The translations under genes and the position numbers were made by a program. From the NCBI RefSeq assembly GCF_029637485.1, contig NZ_CP069128.1, forward strand, positions 434,001-498,000: a stretch of 64,000 nucleotides of DNA. Direction: 5' to 3'. Below are positions 35,016 through 43,912 of the stretch, one piece after another. Position 1 is the first letter of the stretch, and every line of letters begins with the position of its first letter. A model generated the notes under the pieces. The model was not told the origin of the DNA. It did no database searches and saw only the letters and a list, made by a program, of their open reading frames with translations. This DNA comes from Sphingomonas sp. LHG3406-1. Lineage in GTDB: Bacteria; Pseudomonadota; Alphaproteobacteria; Sphingomonadales; Sphingomonadaceae.

Positions 35016-36515
35016 ATGTCCGAACCCTTCTACATCACCACCGCCATCGCTTACCCGAATGGCCGTCCGCACATCGGCCATGCCTATGAAGCGATCGCCG
35101 CCGACGTCATCGCGCGATTTCAGCGCGCGCAGGGCCGGGACGTGCGCCTCGTCACCGGCACCGACGAGCATGGACTCAAGATGGTCCAGACCGCCCGCGG
35201 GCAGGGCCGCGACACGCTTGAGTTCGCCGATGAAATGTCGGGCTATTTCCGGCAGATGTGCGACGAACTTTCGATCAGCTACGATGCCTTCGTCCGCACC
35301 ACTGAGGACCGCCATCACCAGGCCAGCATCGCCCTGTGGAAGGCGATGGAGGCGAATGGCGACCTCTATCTCGACCGCTACGAAGGCTGGTATTCGGTCC
35401 GCGATGAGGCCTTCTACGACGAAAAGGAACTGATCGAGGGGGAAGGGGGCGTCAAGCTCTCGCCCCAGAACACGCCGGTCGAATGGACGGTCGAGGAAAG
35501 CTGGTTCTTTCGCCTCTCGCGCTACGCCGAGCCGCTGCTGAAGCTCTACGCCGACAATCCCGACTTCATCCGGCCGGAGAGCCGTCGCAATGAAATCGTT
35601 CGATTTGTCGAGGGTGGCCTCAAGGATCTGAGCGTCAGCCGGACCAGTTTCGACTGGGGCGTGCCGGTGCCGGGCTCGCCGGGCCATGTCATGTACGTCT
35701 GGGTCGACGCGCTTACCACCTACATGACCGGCGTCGGCTTCCCCGACGACCGCGCCAGCTACGACCGCTTCTGGCCGGCCGACCTCCACCTGATCGGCAA
35801 GGACATCGTCCGCTTTCACGCCGTCTACTGGCCGGCCTTCCTGATGAGCGCCAGGCTGCCGCTGCCCAAGTCGCTGTTCGGCCACGGCTTCCTCCTCGCC
35901 CGCGGCGAAAAGATGTCGAAGAGCCTGGGCAATGTCGTCGACCCGATGGAGCTCGCCCGCACCTACGGCGTCGACAGCCTGCGCTACTTCCTGATGCGCG
36001 AAGTCAGCTTCGGCCAGGACGGAAGCTATTCGGACGAAGCCATCGTCACCCGCTGCAATGCCGAGCTCGCCAACAGCTTCGGCAACCTCGCCCAGCGCAC
36101 CTTCTCGATGATCGTCAAGAACCTGGATGGCGTCGTTCCTGCCGCCGGCGAGGCTCCGGACGACGCGGCCCTCCTCGCCAGGGTCGCGGAAGCCGCGGCC
36201 GAAGCGAAGTCCCGCTTTGGCGACTACGATTTCTCGGTCGGCCTCGACGCGTGGATGGCCGCCGTCTTCGCCGCCAATGCCTATGTCGATGCGCAGGCAC
36301 CCTGGGCGCTGCGCAAGACCGATCCCGACCGCATGGCGCAGGTGCTCGGCACGCTCGCCGCGGCCGTCGAGCAGCTGGCCGTCGTGGTCGAGCCGGTCGT
36401 CCCCAACGCGATCGCTCGCCTGCAGGCCTATGTGGAAGAGGGGAGGGCCGCAGGCCGCCTCGCCGCTCCTACGCCCATCTTCCCCCGCCTCGAACTGGTC
36501 GACACGCCGGAGTGA
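35016..36515 (+). CDS. metG: Methionyl-tRNA synthetase
   Basis: 499 residues, class I. HIGH (PHIGHAYEAIAAD) near the N-terminus and KMSKS (GEKMSKSLGNVVDP) at ~308. No C-terminal tRNA-binding domain, so this is the short form. The 243-bp upstream gap shows no T-box or other riboswitch I can identify. Confidence 0.96.
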   Translation: MSEPFYITTAIAYPNGRPHIGHAYEAIAADVIARFQRAQGRDVRLVTGTDEHGLKMVQTARGQGRDTLEFADEMSGYFRQMCDELSISYDAFVRTTEDRHHQASIALWKAMEANGDLYLDRYEGWYSVRDEAFYDEKELIEGEGGVKLSPQNTPVEWTVEESWFFRLSRYAEPLLKLYADNPDFIRPESRRNEIVRFVEGGLKDLSVSRTSFDWGVPVPGSPGHVMYVWVDALTTYMTGVGFPDDRASYDRFWPADLHLIGKDIVRFHAVYWPAFLMSARLPLPKSLFGHGFLLARGEKMSKSLGNVVDPMELARTYGVDSLRYFLMREVSFGQDGSYSDEAIVTRCNAELANSFGNLAQRTFSMIVKNLDGVVPAAGEAPDDAALLARVAEAAAEAKSRFGDYDFSVGLDAWMAAVFAANAYVDAQAPWALRKTDPDRMAQVLGTLAAAVEQLAVVVEPVVPNAIARLQAYVEEGRAAGRLAAPTPIFPRLELVDTPE

Positions 36516-36587
36516 CCTGAAGCGCGTCTTGCCTGGAGGCGAGTTCCTGTTAACTTCCCGTTGTCCGCTTACCTGGGCCGGTCGGGA

Positions 36588-37892
36588 ATGGGGGCAGGTG
36601 TGGCAGCAGGGACTCTCACGGTCGACAGGGGATGGCCGGCGCTGAGCGAGCATCGCCGGCTGCGTTTCCTCACGATCTTCCTGCTCTACGTCGCACAAGG
36701 CCTGCCGATCGGCTTCTTCCACTTCGCCGTGCCCGCCTGGATGGCTGCGAACGGCGCCTCCGCCGCGGCGATCGGCACCGTCGCCAGCGCCGCGACCCTG
36801 CCGTGGAGTTTGAAGCTCATCAACGGCTTCCTCATGGACCGTTGGGCCTTCCTCGCCATGGGCCGCCGGCGAAGCTGGCTGATCGGTGCCCAATCGCTGA
36901 TCGTCGTCAGCATGCTCGTCATGGCCATAGTGGGTCCCGGTCCGCAGGCGATCACCCTGCTCGCCGCCTTCGGCTTCGTCGCCAACCTCTTCACCACTAT
37001 CCAGGATGTCGCGATCGACGGCATGGCGATCGACCTGATCCCGGAAGAGGAGAGGGGACGGGCCAATGGCTTCATGTTCGGCGGCCAGGCGCTGGGCATG
37101 GCGATCGGCACCTCGCTGACTGGCTATCTCCTCTACCTCAGCGGCATGGACCTCGCGGCGGCCGCCACCGCACTCATCGTTGCGGCGCCGCTGTCGCTCA
37201 TCATCCTGCTGCGGGAGAGGCCCGGCGAGCGGCTGATGCCCTGGACACCGGGCCAACCCTCCGACCATGCGCTGGCGCTCCATGCCGGCGCGTGGAAGCC
37301 GATCCTCGTCGGCGTCTTCCGCGCCTCCGCCCGCCTACACACCCTGCTGTTCCTTGCTGGAATGATGCTCGCCAACGTGGTCTACGGCCTGTTCATCGGC
37401 TTCACGCCTTTGCTTGGCACCAGCGAGGTCGGCTGGAACGACGCGCAGATCAGCGCCCTCACCGGCACCGCCAACCTGGTCGGCGCGGTCGCCGCCATCT
37501 TCTTTGTCGGCTGGATCGTCGACCGGGCGGGCGCACGCGCGGTGTCGACCTTCGTGGCCTTGAGCGGGGTCACGCTCGTCGTCGCCATGTTCTCCCTGCG
37601 GACAGCCTGGGAGCAGCCGTCGCTCTTCGCCATCTTCGTGATCGGCGTGCTGGTGATCGATACCGCCATCCGCACCAGCAGCTGCGCAGTCGCCATGCGC
37701 CTTTGCGACCCCAAGGTCGGCGCAACCCAGTTCGGGCTCTTCATGGCCGCCGGCAATTTCGGCATCACCATCGGCGCGAGCCTGCTCGGCACGCTCGATC
37801 GCTGGGCAGGCACGCCGGGAATCGTGTTCGGCATGATCGCCGCTTATGCGGCCGCGACCCTGTGCTTCTTTCTCGCGCGGGTGGGCCGCTGA
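36588..37892 (+). CDS. MFS transporter (AmpG/PAT-like)
   Basis: About 434 residues with 12 hydrophobic segments. The N-terminus FLTIFLLYVAQGLPIGFFHFAVPAWM and IQDVAIDGMAIDLIPEEERGRANG resemble AmpG and acetyl-CoA transporter-like members. ATG 36588 is the chosen start; TTG 36561 and GTG 36600 are alternatives. AmpG imports anhydromuropeptides, which would suit the nearby murein genes, but the substrate is not provable here. It separates metG from tatD. Confidence 0.75.
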   Translation: MGAGVAAGTLTVDRGWPALSEHRRLRFLTIFLLYVAQGLPIGFFHFAVPAWMAANGASAAAIGTVASAATLPWSLKLINGFLMDRWAFLAMGRRRSWLIGAQSLIVVSMLVMAIVGPGPQAITLLAAFGFVANLFTTIQDVAIDGMAIDLIPEEERGRANGFMFGGQALGMAIGTSLTGYLLYLSGMDLAAAATALIVAAPLSLIILLRERPGERLMPWTPGQPSDHALALHAGAWKPILVGVFRASARLHTLLFLAGMMLANVVYGLFIGFTPLLGTSEVGWNDAQISALTGTANLVGAVAAIFFVGWIVDRAGARAVSTFVALSGVTLVVAMFSLRTAWEQPSLFAIFVIGVLVIDTAIRTSSCAVAMRLCDPKVGATQFGLFMAAGNFGITIGASLLGTLDRWAGTPGIVFGMIAAYAAATLCFFLARVGR

Positions 37893-37933
37893 CCAAGAGT
37901 GACCTTTTCCGCCTCACGCGTTAGGGCGGGGCG

Positions 37934-38716
37934 ATGTTGATCGATAGCCACTGCCACCTCAACTATCCCGGCCTGGTCGAGGATGAAGAAGGCGTGCTGA
38001 CCCGTGCCCGCGCGCGTGGGGTCGGCGGCTTTCTCAACATTTCCACGCGCCAGCGCGAATGGGCCGATGTCGTCGCCGCCGCCGATCGTCATCCGGATGT
38101 CTGGGCCAGCATCGGCGTGCACCCGCACGAAGCCGATGCGCACTCGGATCTCGGCACCGCCGCCTTGGTCGACGCCGCCGCCCACCCCAAGGTGGTTGCG
38201 ATCGGCGAATGCGGGCTCGATTATTATTACGACAAGTCCGACCGCGAGAGCCAGAAGGCACGCTTCCGCGCCCAGATCGCCGCCGCCCGCGAGGTTGGCC
38301 TGCCGCTCATCATCCATACCCGCGACGCGGAGCAGGACACGGCCGACATCCTCGCCGAGGAAGCGGCGCGGGGAGGGGTGAGGGGCGTCCTCCATTGCTT
38401 CACGGGCACGCGCTGGTTGGCCGAGCGCGGGTTGGATATCGGCTTCTACATCTCGCTGTCCGGCATCGTGACCTTCAAGAATGCCAAGGACTTGCAGGAG
38501 GTTGCGAAGATCGTTCCTGAGGACAGGCTTCTGGTCGAGACCGACGCTCCCTTCCTTGCCCCGGTGCCGAACCGCGGCAAGACCTGCGAGCCGGCCTTTG
38601 TTGCCGATACCGCCTCCTTCGTCGCTGGCCTCCGCGAGGTCAGCGCGGACCGTCTGGCGGAGGCCACCACCGCCAACTTCTTCCGCCTGTTCGACAAGGC
38701 CAAGGCCGCGGCGTGA
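37934..38716 (+). CDS. TatD-family metal-dependent hydrolase
   Basis: 260 residues. Metal-binding DSHCHLN at the start, SIGVHPHEA, IGECGLDYYY, LIIHTRDA, LHCFTG and VETDAPFLAP: all TatD signatures. TatD enzymes are Mg-dependent 3'-5' deoxyribonucleases with roles in DNA repair and RNA quality control. The stop overlaps the next gene (GTGA). Confidence 0.93.
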   Translation: MLIDSHCHLNYPGLVEDEEGVLTRARARGVGGFLNISTRQREWADVVAAADRHPDVWASIGVHPHEADAHSDLGTAALVDAAAHPKVVAIGECGLDYYYDKSDRESQKARFRAQIAAAREVGLPLIIHTRDAEQDTADILAEEAARGGVRGVLHCFTGTRWLAERGLDIGFYISLSGIVTFKNAKDLQEVAKIVPEDRLLVETDAPFLAPVPNRGKTCEPAFVADTASFVAGLREVSADRLAEATTANFFRLFDKAKAAA

Positions 38717-39477
38717 AGCTTCGCATCCTCGGTTCGGGCACCAGCTCCGGCGTCCCGCGCATCGGCAATGACTGGGGCAGCGTCGACCCTGGCGAGCCCA
38801 GGAACCGCCGCCTCAGGGCCTCGGCTCTCGCCAGCATTGGCGGCCAGCGCCTGCTGATCGATGCGGGTCCCGACCTTCGCGAGCAGCTGAACGCTGCCGG
38901 CGTGGGGGAGGTGGACCGCGTCCTCGTCACCCACGATCATGCCGACCACATCCACGGCCTCGACGACCTCCGCCAGGTCGCACACAACCGGGGCGACCAG
39001 GTGCCGGTGCACGGCCGCGCCGAGCTGCTCGAGCGACTGATCCCGCGCTTCCGTTATCTCTTCGAGGGCAATGCCCTCTATCCCGCCGTCTGCCGTGCGC
39101 ACCCGATTGATGGCGAGTGGAACGAAGAGGGCGTCCGCATCCGCTTCGTCGACCAGCCGCACGGCCGCATCACCAGCCTCGGCATGCGCTTCGACGAAGG
39201 CAGTTCCAGTCTCGTCTACGCCATCGACTTCGTAGAGCTCACTGACGCCATGGCCTCACTCTACGCGGGCACGGACATCTGGGTCGCCGACTGCCTCCGC
39301 CGCCGCCCGCATCCGACGCACGCCCATCTCGACGCCGTGCTCGGCTGGGCGCGCGAGCTGAAGGTCGGGCGCCTGGTCCTGACGCATCTCGACAACAGCA
39401 TGGACCATAACCAACTAGTGTCCGAACTGCCGGACTGGGCCGAACCGGCCTGGGACGGCCTGGAACTCGAGATTTGA
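38713..39477 (+). CDS. MBL-fold metallo-hydrolase, PhnP-like
   Basis: 254 residues, GTG 38713 overlapping tatD. Begins LRILGSGTSSGVPRIG, then THDHADHIHG (HxHxDH zinc motif), YAIDFVEL and LTHLDNSMDH. PhnP-type enzymes hydrolyse cyclic phosphates; in this tatD-linked position it is commonly annotated as a phosphoribosyl 1,2-cyclic phosphate phosphodiesterase-like protein, but its native substrate is unknown. Confidence 0.85.
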   Translation: MKLRILGSGTSSGVPRIGNDWGSVDPGEPRNRRLRASALASIGGQRLLIDAGPDLREQLNAAGVGEVDRVLVTHDHADHIHGLDDLRQVAHNRGDQVPVHGRAELLERLIPRFRYLFEGNALYPAVCRAHPIDGEWNEEGVRIRFVDQPHGRITSLGMRFDEGSSSLVYAIDFVELTDAMASLYAGTDIWVADCLRRRPHPTHAHLDAVLGWARELKVGRLVLTHLDNSMDHNQLVSELPDWAEPAWDGLELEI

Positions 39478-39486
39478 CAAGGCCTT

Positions 39487-40074
39487 ATGGACAGCCCGCT
39501 TCCCAACGTTCTCTTCCTCGTGCTCCTGCTGGTACTGGTCGCGACGAGCCTGGTGGGGAGGGGACTGAGCGCCGGCAAGACGGCACGGATGGGGTTCGCC
39601 TGGCTCGGCATCTTCGCCGCCGCCTTCGCGCTGTTCGCCTTCCGTGGCGAGTTCGGCGCCCTTAGCGCGAGGCTCAAGAGCGAGGCGTTCGGCGACTCGG
39701 CCCCAGTCGTCAGCGGAAGCGCTCTGCGCGTGACGAAGCGCGACGACGGGCACTTCTGGGTCGACGGCAAGATCAATGGCCGCGAGGCGCGTTTCCTGGT
39801 CGACAGCGGCGCGACGACGACCACCATCTCGGCCGACCTCGCGCAGGCCGCGGGACTGAAGCCAGGCATGCGCGGCAATGTCGTCAGCACCGCCAATGGC
39901 GACGTGTTCATGCCGCGGGTGACTGCCAGCCTGGTAGAGATCGGTCCCATCCGCCGCGCCGACACTTCGGTCAACATCAACCCCAATGACGGCGTCAACG
40001 TGCTCGGCATGGACTTCCTGTCCAGTCTGTCGAGTTGGGGCGTGCAGGGCGGCCAGCTGGTCATGCAGCCCTGA
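39487..40074 (+). CDS. Membrane-anchored retropepsin-like aspartic protease, copy 1
   Basis: 195 residues. Two N-terminal membrane helices (~8-24, ~36-52), then a TIGR02281-type clan AA domain with FLVDSGATTTTIS (catalytic Asp106) and a closing VLGMDFLSSLSSWGVQGGQLVM. Retropepsins of this size act as dimers, probably at the periplasmic face. Its TGA overlaps the ATG of a paralogous gene. It follows the MBL gene by nine bases. Confidence 0.85.
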   Translation: MDSPLPNVLFLVLLLVLVATSLVGRGLSAGKTARMGFAWLGIFAAAFALFAFRGEFGALSARLKSEAFGDSAPVVSGSALRVTKRDDGHFWVDGKINGREARFLVDSGATTTTISADLAQAAGLKPGMRGNVVSTANGDVFMPRVTASLVEIGPIRRADTSVNINPNDGVNVLGMDFLSSLSSWGVQGGQLVMQP

Positions 40075-40670
40075 TGATGGGCACCAACGACCTTCAGCTC
40101 GGCGGTCTCTACCTGCTGATGGCGGTGATGCTGGTTGCCGGCGCTTTGATCGGGCGCCGCGCACCGCTGGCCAAGGGGGTCACGTCGATCCTTGCGTTCG
40201 TCGTCATCTTCGGAGCCGGCTTCATCGTCTTCAGCTTTCGCGATGACCTGAACTATGTCGCGCAGCGTCTCGAGGCGGAAGCGACCGGACGCCCGGTCCA
40301 GCTTTCCGGTGACGTCATCCGCGTGCCGATCGCCGTCGATGGTCATTTCTGGGTACAGGCCGAGGTCAACGGCGTCCCGGTCGACTTCCTCGTCGACAGC
40401 GGCGCGACCATGACGACCATCGGTCGCAAGACAGCGGCGTCCGTCGGCGTGCCGGTCGGCGATCAGCGCAATCAGCTGGTCCGAACGGGAAACGGCCTGA
40501 TCCGCGTGGCGACCGCGCGGGCCGAGACGGTGATGCTCGGCGACATCGAGCGCCGCGACGTCCGCATGTTCGTGGCGGACGGCGACGAGCTCAACGTGCT
40601 CGGCATGAACTTCCTGACGAGCCTCAGGCGCTGGAGCGTCGAAGGAAGATGGCTTGTATTGGAGGGATGA
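40074..40670 (+). CDS. Membrane-anchored retropepsin-like aspartic protease, copy 2
   Basis: 198 residues starting ATG 40074 (ATG 40077 is equally possible). Same layout as its upstream neighbour: two N-terminal helices, FLVDSGATMTTIG (catalytic Asp108) and VLGMNFLTSLRRWSVEGRWLVLE. The two are clearly paralogous but well diverged outside the motifs. A heterodimer from coupled translation is possible (inference). Confidence 0.85.
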   Translation: MMGTNDLQLGGLYLLMAVMLVAGALIGRRAPLAKGVTSILAFVVIFGAGFIVFSFRDDLNYVAQRLEAEATGRPVQLSGDVIRVPIAVDGHFWVQAEVNGVPVDFLVDSGATMTTIGRKTAASVGVPVGDQRNQLVRTGNGLIRVATARAETVMLGDIERRDVRMFVADGDELNVLGMNFLTSLRRWSVEGRWLVLEG

Positions 40671-40840
40671 AGCAGCTTCTTTCTGCATCCGCCCTTTACA
40701 TAATACATATTATCAGACTTAGACCGACTTGGTCGAGGGTCACTCTCGACGCCAAGGGAAGCGCGGTTGAGCAAGCAGCCCGTCCACCCCGTATCGACGA
40801 CAAGGATTGCGTCGCGCCATGCTCCCCGCGATGACGAGGC

Positions 40841-41617
40841 ATGAGCGAGACGATCACGCACCGGCAACCGGACCCTGCCGCCGCGCTGCAGCGGCTGATG
40901 GACATCATGGCGCGGCTGCGCGATCCGGAGCGCGGCTGTGAATGGGACACGGTCCAGACCTTCGAGACCATCGCGCCGTACACGATCGAGGAAGCCTATG
41001 AGGTCGCCGATGCGATCCAGCGCGGCGACCTGGCCGACCTTCGTGATGAGCTCGGCGACCTTTCGCTGCAGATCGTCTTCCACACCCAGATGGCGGCCGA
41101 AGCCGGCCACTTCACGCTCGATCAAGTCCTCAACGGCGTTTCGGACAAGATGGAGCGCCGTCACCCGCACATCTTCGGCGATGATCCGACCGGTGGCCAT
41201 CACCGTTGGGAGGAGATCAAGGCGGCCGAGCGGGCCGAGAGGGCCGCGGACCCGAGCGTGCTCGCCGGAATCGCCCTCGCCCTGCCCGCCCTGGAACGCG
41301 CGGCCAAGCTGCAGAAGAGGGCAGCGCGGACCGGCTTCGACTGGCCGGACATCGAGGGTCCGAAGGCAAAGATCCTCGAAGAACTGGGCGAGGTCGAGCG
41401 TGCCCGCACCGACGAAGAGCGCGAAGAGGAGATCGGCGACCTGCTATTTTCGATCGTGAACCTCGCACGCTTTCTCAAGATCAGTCCCGAAGAGGCGCTG
41501 CGAAAGGCAAATGCCAAGTTCGAGCGCCGCTTTCGTGCGATCGAGGCAACCCCCGGGTTCACCTCCATGAGCCTTGACGAGCAGGAGCAGCTTTGGGCGA
41601 AGCACAAGGGCCGCTGA
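40841..41617 (+). CDS. mazG: Nucleoside triphosphate pyrophosphohydrolase
   Basis: 258 residues with two MazG domains. The first has LRDPERGCEWDTVQT, IEEAYEVADAI and LRDELGDLSLQIVFH (EExxE...ExxD Mg sites). The second has KILEELGEVE and EEEIGDLLFSIVNLARFL. It hydrolyses abnormal NTPs to NMP and PPi. A 170-base gap before it includes an AT-rich stretch (40700-40730) but no gene. Confidence 0.95.
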   Translation: MSETITHRQPDPAAALQRLMDIMARLRDPERGCEWDTVQTFETIAPYTIEEAYEVADAIQRGDLADLRDELGDLSLQIVFHTQMAAEAGHFTLDQVLNGVSDKMERRHPHIFGDDPTGGHHRWEEIKAAERAERAADPSVLAGIALALPALERAAKLQKRAARTGFDWPDIEGPKAKILEELGEVERARTDEEREEEIGDLLFSIVNLARFLKISPEEALRKANAKFERRFRAIEATPGFTSMSLDEQEQLWAKHKGR

Positions 41618-41618
41618 G

Positions 41619-42074
41619 GTGCGGATCGCCCTGTTCGAGCCCGAGATCGCCGGCAATGTCGGCGCCGTCCTGCGGCTCGGCGCCTGCATGGGCGTCGGCG
41701 TCGATCTGATCGAACCGATGGGCTTCGCATGGGACGACCGCAGGGTCCGCCGTACCGCTATGGACTATATCGACCATGTCGACGTCAGCCGCTTTCCCGA
41801 CTTCGCCAGCTTCGAGGAAAGTGTCAGTGGCAATCGGCTCATTTTATTCTCCAGCAAGGCCGAGCGATCACCTTACGACTTCGCGTTCGAAGCCAACGAC
41901 ATCCTCCTGTTCGGAAAGGAAAGTGCCGGCGTTCCGGACAATATCGCCGCGTGCTGTTCGGAGCGCCTCCGAATCCCGATGAGGTCGCAAGTGCGCTCCC
42001 TCAACCTTGCTACCTCCGCCGCCCTCGCGCTCGGCGAGGCGCTGCGGCAGACCAGGCAGCTTCCGCCGCTCTAG
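41619..42074 (+). CDS. trmL: tRNA (cytidine/uridine-34-2'-O)-methyltransferase
   Basis: 151 residues from GTG 41619, one base after the mazG stop. SPOUT fold: VRIALFEPEIAGNVGAVLRLGAC, LLFGKESAGVPD and IPMRSQVRSLNLATSAALALGEALRQ (knot). It methylates the wobble base of tRNA-Leu isoacceptors. Its stop overlaps the convergent hflX stop. Confidence 0.92.
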   Translation: MRIALFEPEIAGNVGAVLRLGACMGVGVDLIEPMGFAWDDRRVRRTAMDYIDHVDVSRFPDFASFEESVSGNRLILFSSKAERSPYDFAFEANDILLFGKESAGVPDNIAACCSERLRIPMRSQVRSLNLATSAALALGEALRQTRQLPPL

Positions 42075-43375
42075 AGTGCCTGCCAGCGTTGCCAGTTTTC
42101 CGGACTGAGGCGGACCGCGACGAACATCTCGTCGCCTTCGCTGCGGCTTTCGAGCACTTCGCCGCTACGGTGAAGCCAGGCGAGCCGCTGTCCGTCGCCG
42201 GCGGGCAGGCGCAGATGGTGGACCGTCGCACCCTGGCGCAGCATGTCGCCGGCGCGCCGGAGAAGGTCGTCGGCTCCCCTGCCAGTCAGCGCCGAGACGG
42301 TCACGACGTCATCGCGCCGGGTCGCCTCATTCTCGATCGACGACCGCTCGGCATCGTCGAACAGGTCGACCTTGTTCCACACCTCGAGACGGGCAGGCCC
42401 CTCCTCTCCCGGCCCAAGGCCGAGGCTCTCCAAAACCTGCTCGACATCGGCTTTCTGGGCCTCGCTGTCAGGATGGTGGATGTCGCGTACGTGGAGAATG
42501 AGGTCGGCGCTCGCCACCTCCTCAAGGGTCGCGCGGAAGGCCGCGACCAGCTCGGTCGGCAGGTTGGAGACGAAGCCAACCGTGTCCGACAGGATCGCCT
42601 TGTCGAAGCCTGGCAGCTGGATTTCCCGCATGGTCGGGTCGAGCGTGGCGAACAGCAGGTCCTCGGCCAGCACGGTGGCGCGCGTGAGCCGGTTGAACAG
42701 CGTCGACTTGCCCGCATTGGTGTAGCCGACCAGTGCGATGATCGGCCAAGGCGCGCGCTTGCGACGGTCGCGGTGGAGCGCGCGGGTGCGCTTCACCTGG
42801 TCGAGTTCGCGGCGAATCCGGGCCATTCGGTCGCGGATCAGCCGGCGGTCGGCCTCGATCTGCGTCTCGCCTGGGCCGCCAAGGAAGCCGAAGCCGCCGC
42901 GCTGGCGCTCTAGGTGGGTCCAACTGCGGACCAGTCGGCCCGCCTGATAGTCGAGGTGGGCAAGCTCGACCTGCAGGCGCCCTTCCGCTGTGGCCGCCCG
43001 TTCACCGAAGATCTCCAGGATGAGACCGGTGCGGTCGATCACCTTGGCCTTGGTGCCGTCCTCGAGGTTCTTCTGCTGGACGGGCGTGAGCGCGGCATCG
43101 ACGACCAGCACCTTGGCCTCGCGCTCGAGAGCTCTGGCGGCGATCTCTTCCACCTGTCCCTTGCCGAACAGGGTGGCGGGCCGCGGCGCACGGATGCGGA
43201 AGGAAAGCCGGTCCGCGACGTCGAGGCCGATCGCCTCAGCTAATCCAGAGGCTTCGTCGAGCCTTGCATCGACCGAGCGGGCATTATTTTCCTGGTTGCG
43301 ATCGGGCAGCACGACGAGCGCCGTCTCGCCGCGACGAAGCCCATCGCCACCCGCCCGGTCGAAGCCGGTACTCAC
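42071..43375 (-). CDS. hflX: GTPase HflX
   Basis: 434 residues from GTG 43375, with GTGA overlapping the hfq stop. N-terminal HflX domain ([28 protein letters not shown]), then G1 [10 protein letters not shown]3 DTVGF and G4 NKVDL. HflX is a ribosome-splitting heat-shock GTPase. hfq-hflX is a classic pair. Confidence 0.96.
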   Translation of the reverse strand: MSTGFDRAGGDGLRRGETALVVLPDRNQENNARSVDARLDEASGLAEAIGLDVADRLSFRIRAPRPATLFGKGQVEEIAARALEREAKVLVVDAALTPVQQKNLEDGTKAKVIDRTGLILEIFGERAATAEGRLQVELAHLDYQAGRLVRSWTHLERQRGGFGFLGGPGETQIEADRRLIRDRMARIRRELDQVKRTRALHRDRRKRAPWPIIALVGYTNAGKSTLFNRLTRATVLAEDLLFATLDPTMREIQLPGFDKAILSDTVGFVSNLPTELVAAFRATLEEVASADLILHVRDIHHPDSEAQKADVEQVLESLGLGPGEEGPARLEVWNKVDLFDDAERSSIENEATRRDDVVTVSALTGRGADDLLRRAGDMLRQGATVHHLRLPAGDGQRLAWLHRSGEVLESRSEGDEMFVAVRLSPENWQRWQAL

Positions 43376-43872
43376 TTGTCCGTCTCGCTCTCGTCGAGCC
43401 CGGCCGCGCCGAGTTGCAACGACGTCGCTGGCTGCATGGTCGAGACGGCATGCTTGTAGACCAGCTGGACCTGCTCACCCCGCCCAAGAAGCATCGAGAA
43501 GCGGTTGAAGGCGACGACCTCCCCTTGGAGCATGACGCCATTGACGAGGAAGACGGTCATGGCCGAGCGCTCACGAATGGCGGCAGCCAGGAACAGGTCC
43601 TGAAGCGTCGCCCTCCCCTCCTCAAGGCCGATGCCGCGGAAGGTGGCAAGGTCGATGTCCTTCGGCGCTTCCGCCGGCAGGATGGTCGACATGGCATGCT
43701 TGTAGATGAGCTGCGCCACGCCATCGCGGCGCAGCAACAGCGAAAAGGCGTCAAACCAGGTGATGACACCGGTCAGCTTCACGCCCTTGACCAGGAAAAT
43801 GGTCACCGGAGTCCGGGTACGGCGCAAGCTGTTGAGGAAATGATCCTGTAGACTGAGGGACTTGGACGGCAT
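43372..43872 (-). CDS. hfq: RNA chaperone Hfq, double Sm-domain form
   Basis: 166 residues, roughly twice the usual ~70-100. Residues ~8-67 form a complete Hfq Sm domain ([23 protein letters not shown] at 57-60). Residues ~89-148 form a second one ([23 protein letters not shown] at 139-142). The first keeps the RRxR rim; the second has IRER. The tandem form is known to me from Zymomonas mobilis. Six Sm units could be supplied by three chains instead of six. It lies between ntrX and hflX. Confidence 0.94.
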   Translation of the reverse strand: MPSKSLSLQDHFLNSLRRTRTPVTIFLVKGVKLTGVITWFDAFSLLLRRDGVAQLIYKHAMSTILPAEAPKDIDLATFRGIGLEEGRATLQDLFLAAAIRERSAMTVFLVNGVMLQGEVVAFNRFSMLLGRGEQVQLVYKHAVSTMQPATSLQLGAAGLDESETDK

Positions 43873-43912
43873 TGTCTGCTGTTCTTTTCTTATTTGCGAA
43901 CGATCCGGCGAC

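Noticed and set aside
35016..35016. T-box or riboswitch before metG
   Set aside because: The 243-base gap shows no recognisable conserved leader structure; T-boxes are also rare in proteobacteria.
35001..37283. 760-residue minus-strand frame over metG and the MFS gene
   Set aside because: It lies antisense to metG, which has HIGH and KMSKS motifs, and has no domain-like pattern.
40671..40840. 61-residue ORF before mazG
   Set aside because: No ribosome site, no family pattern and mixed AT/GC content; the gap looks noncoding.
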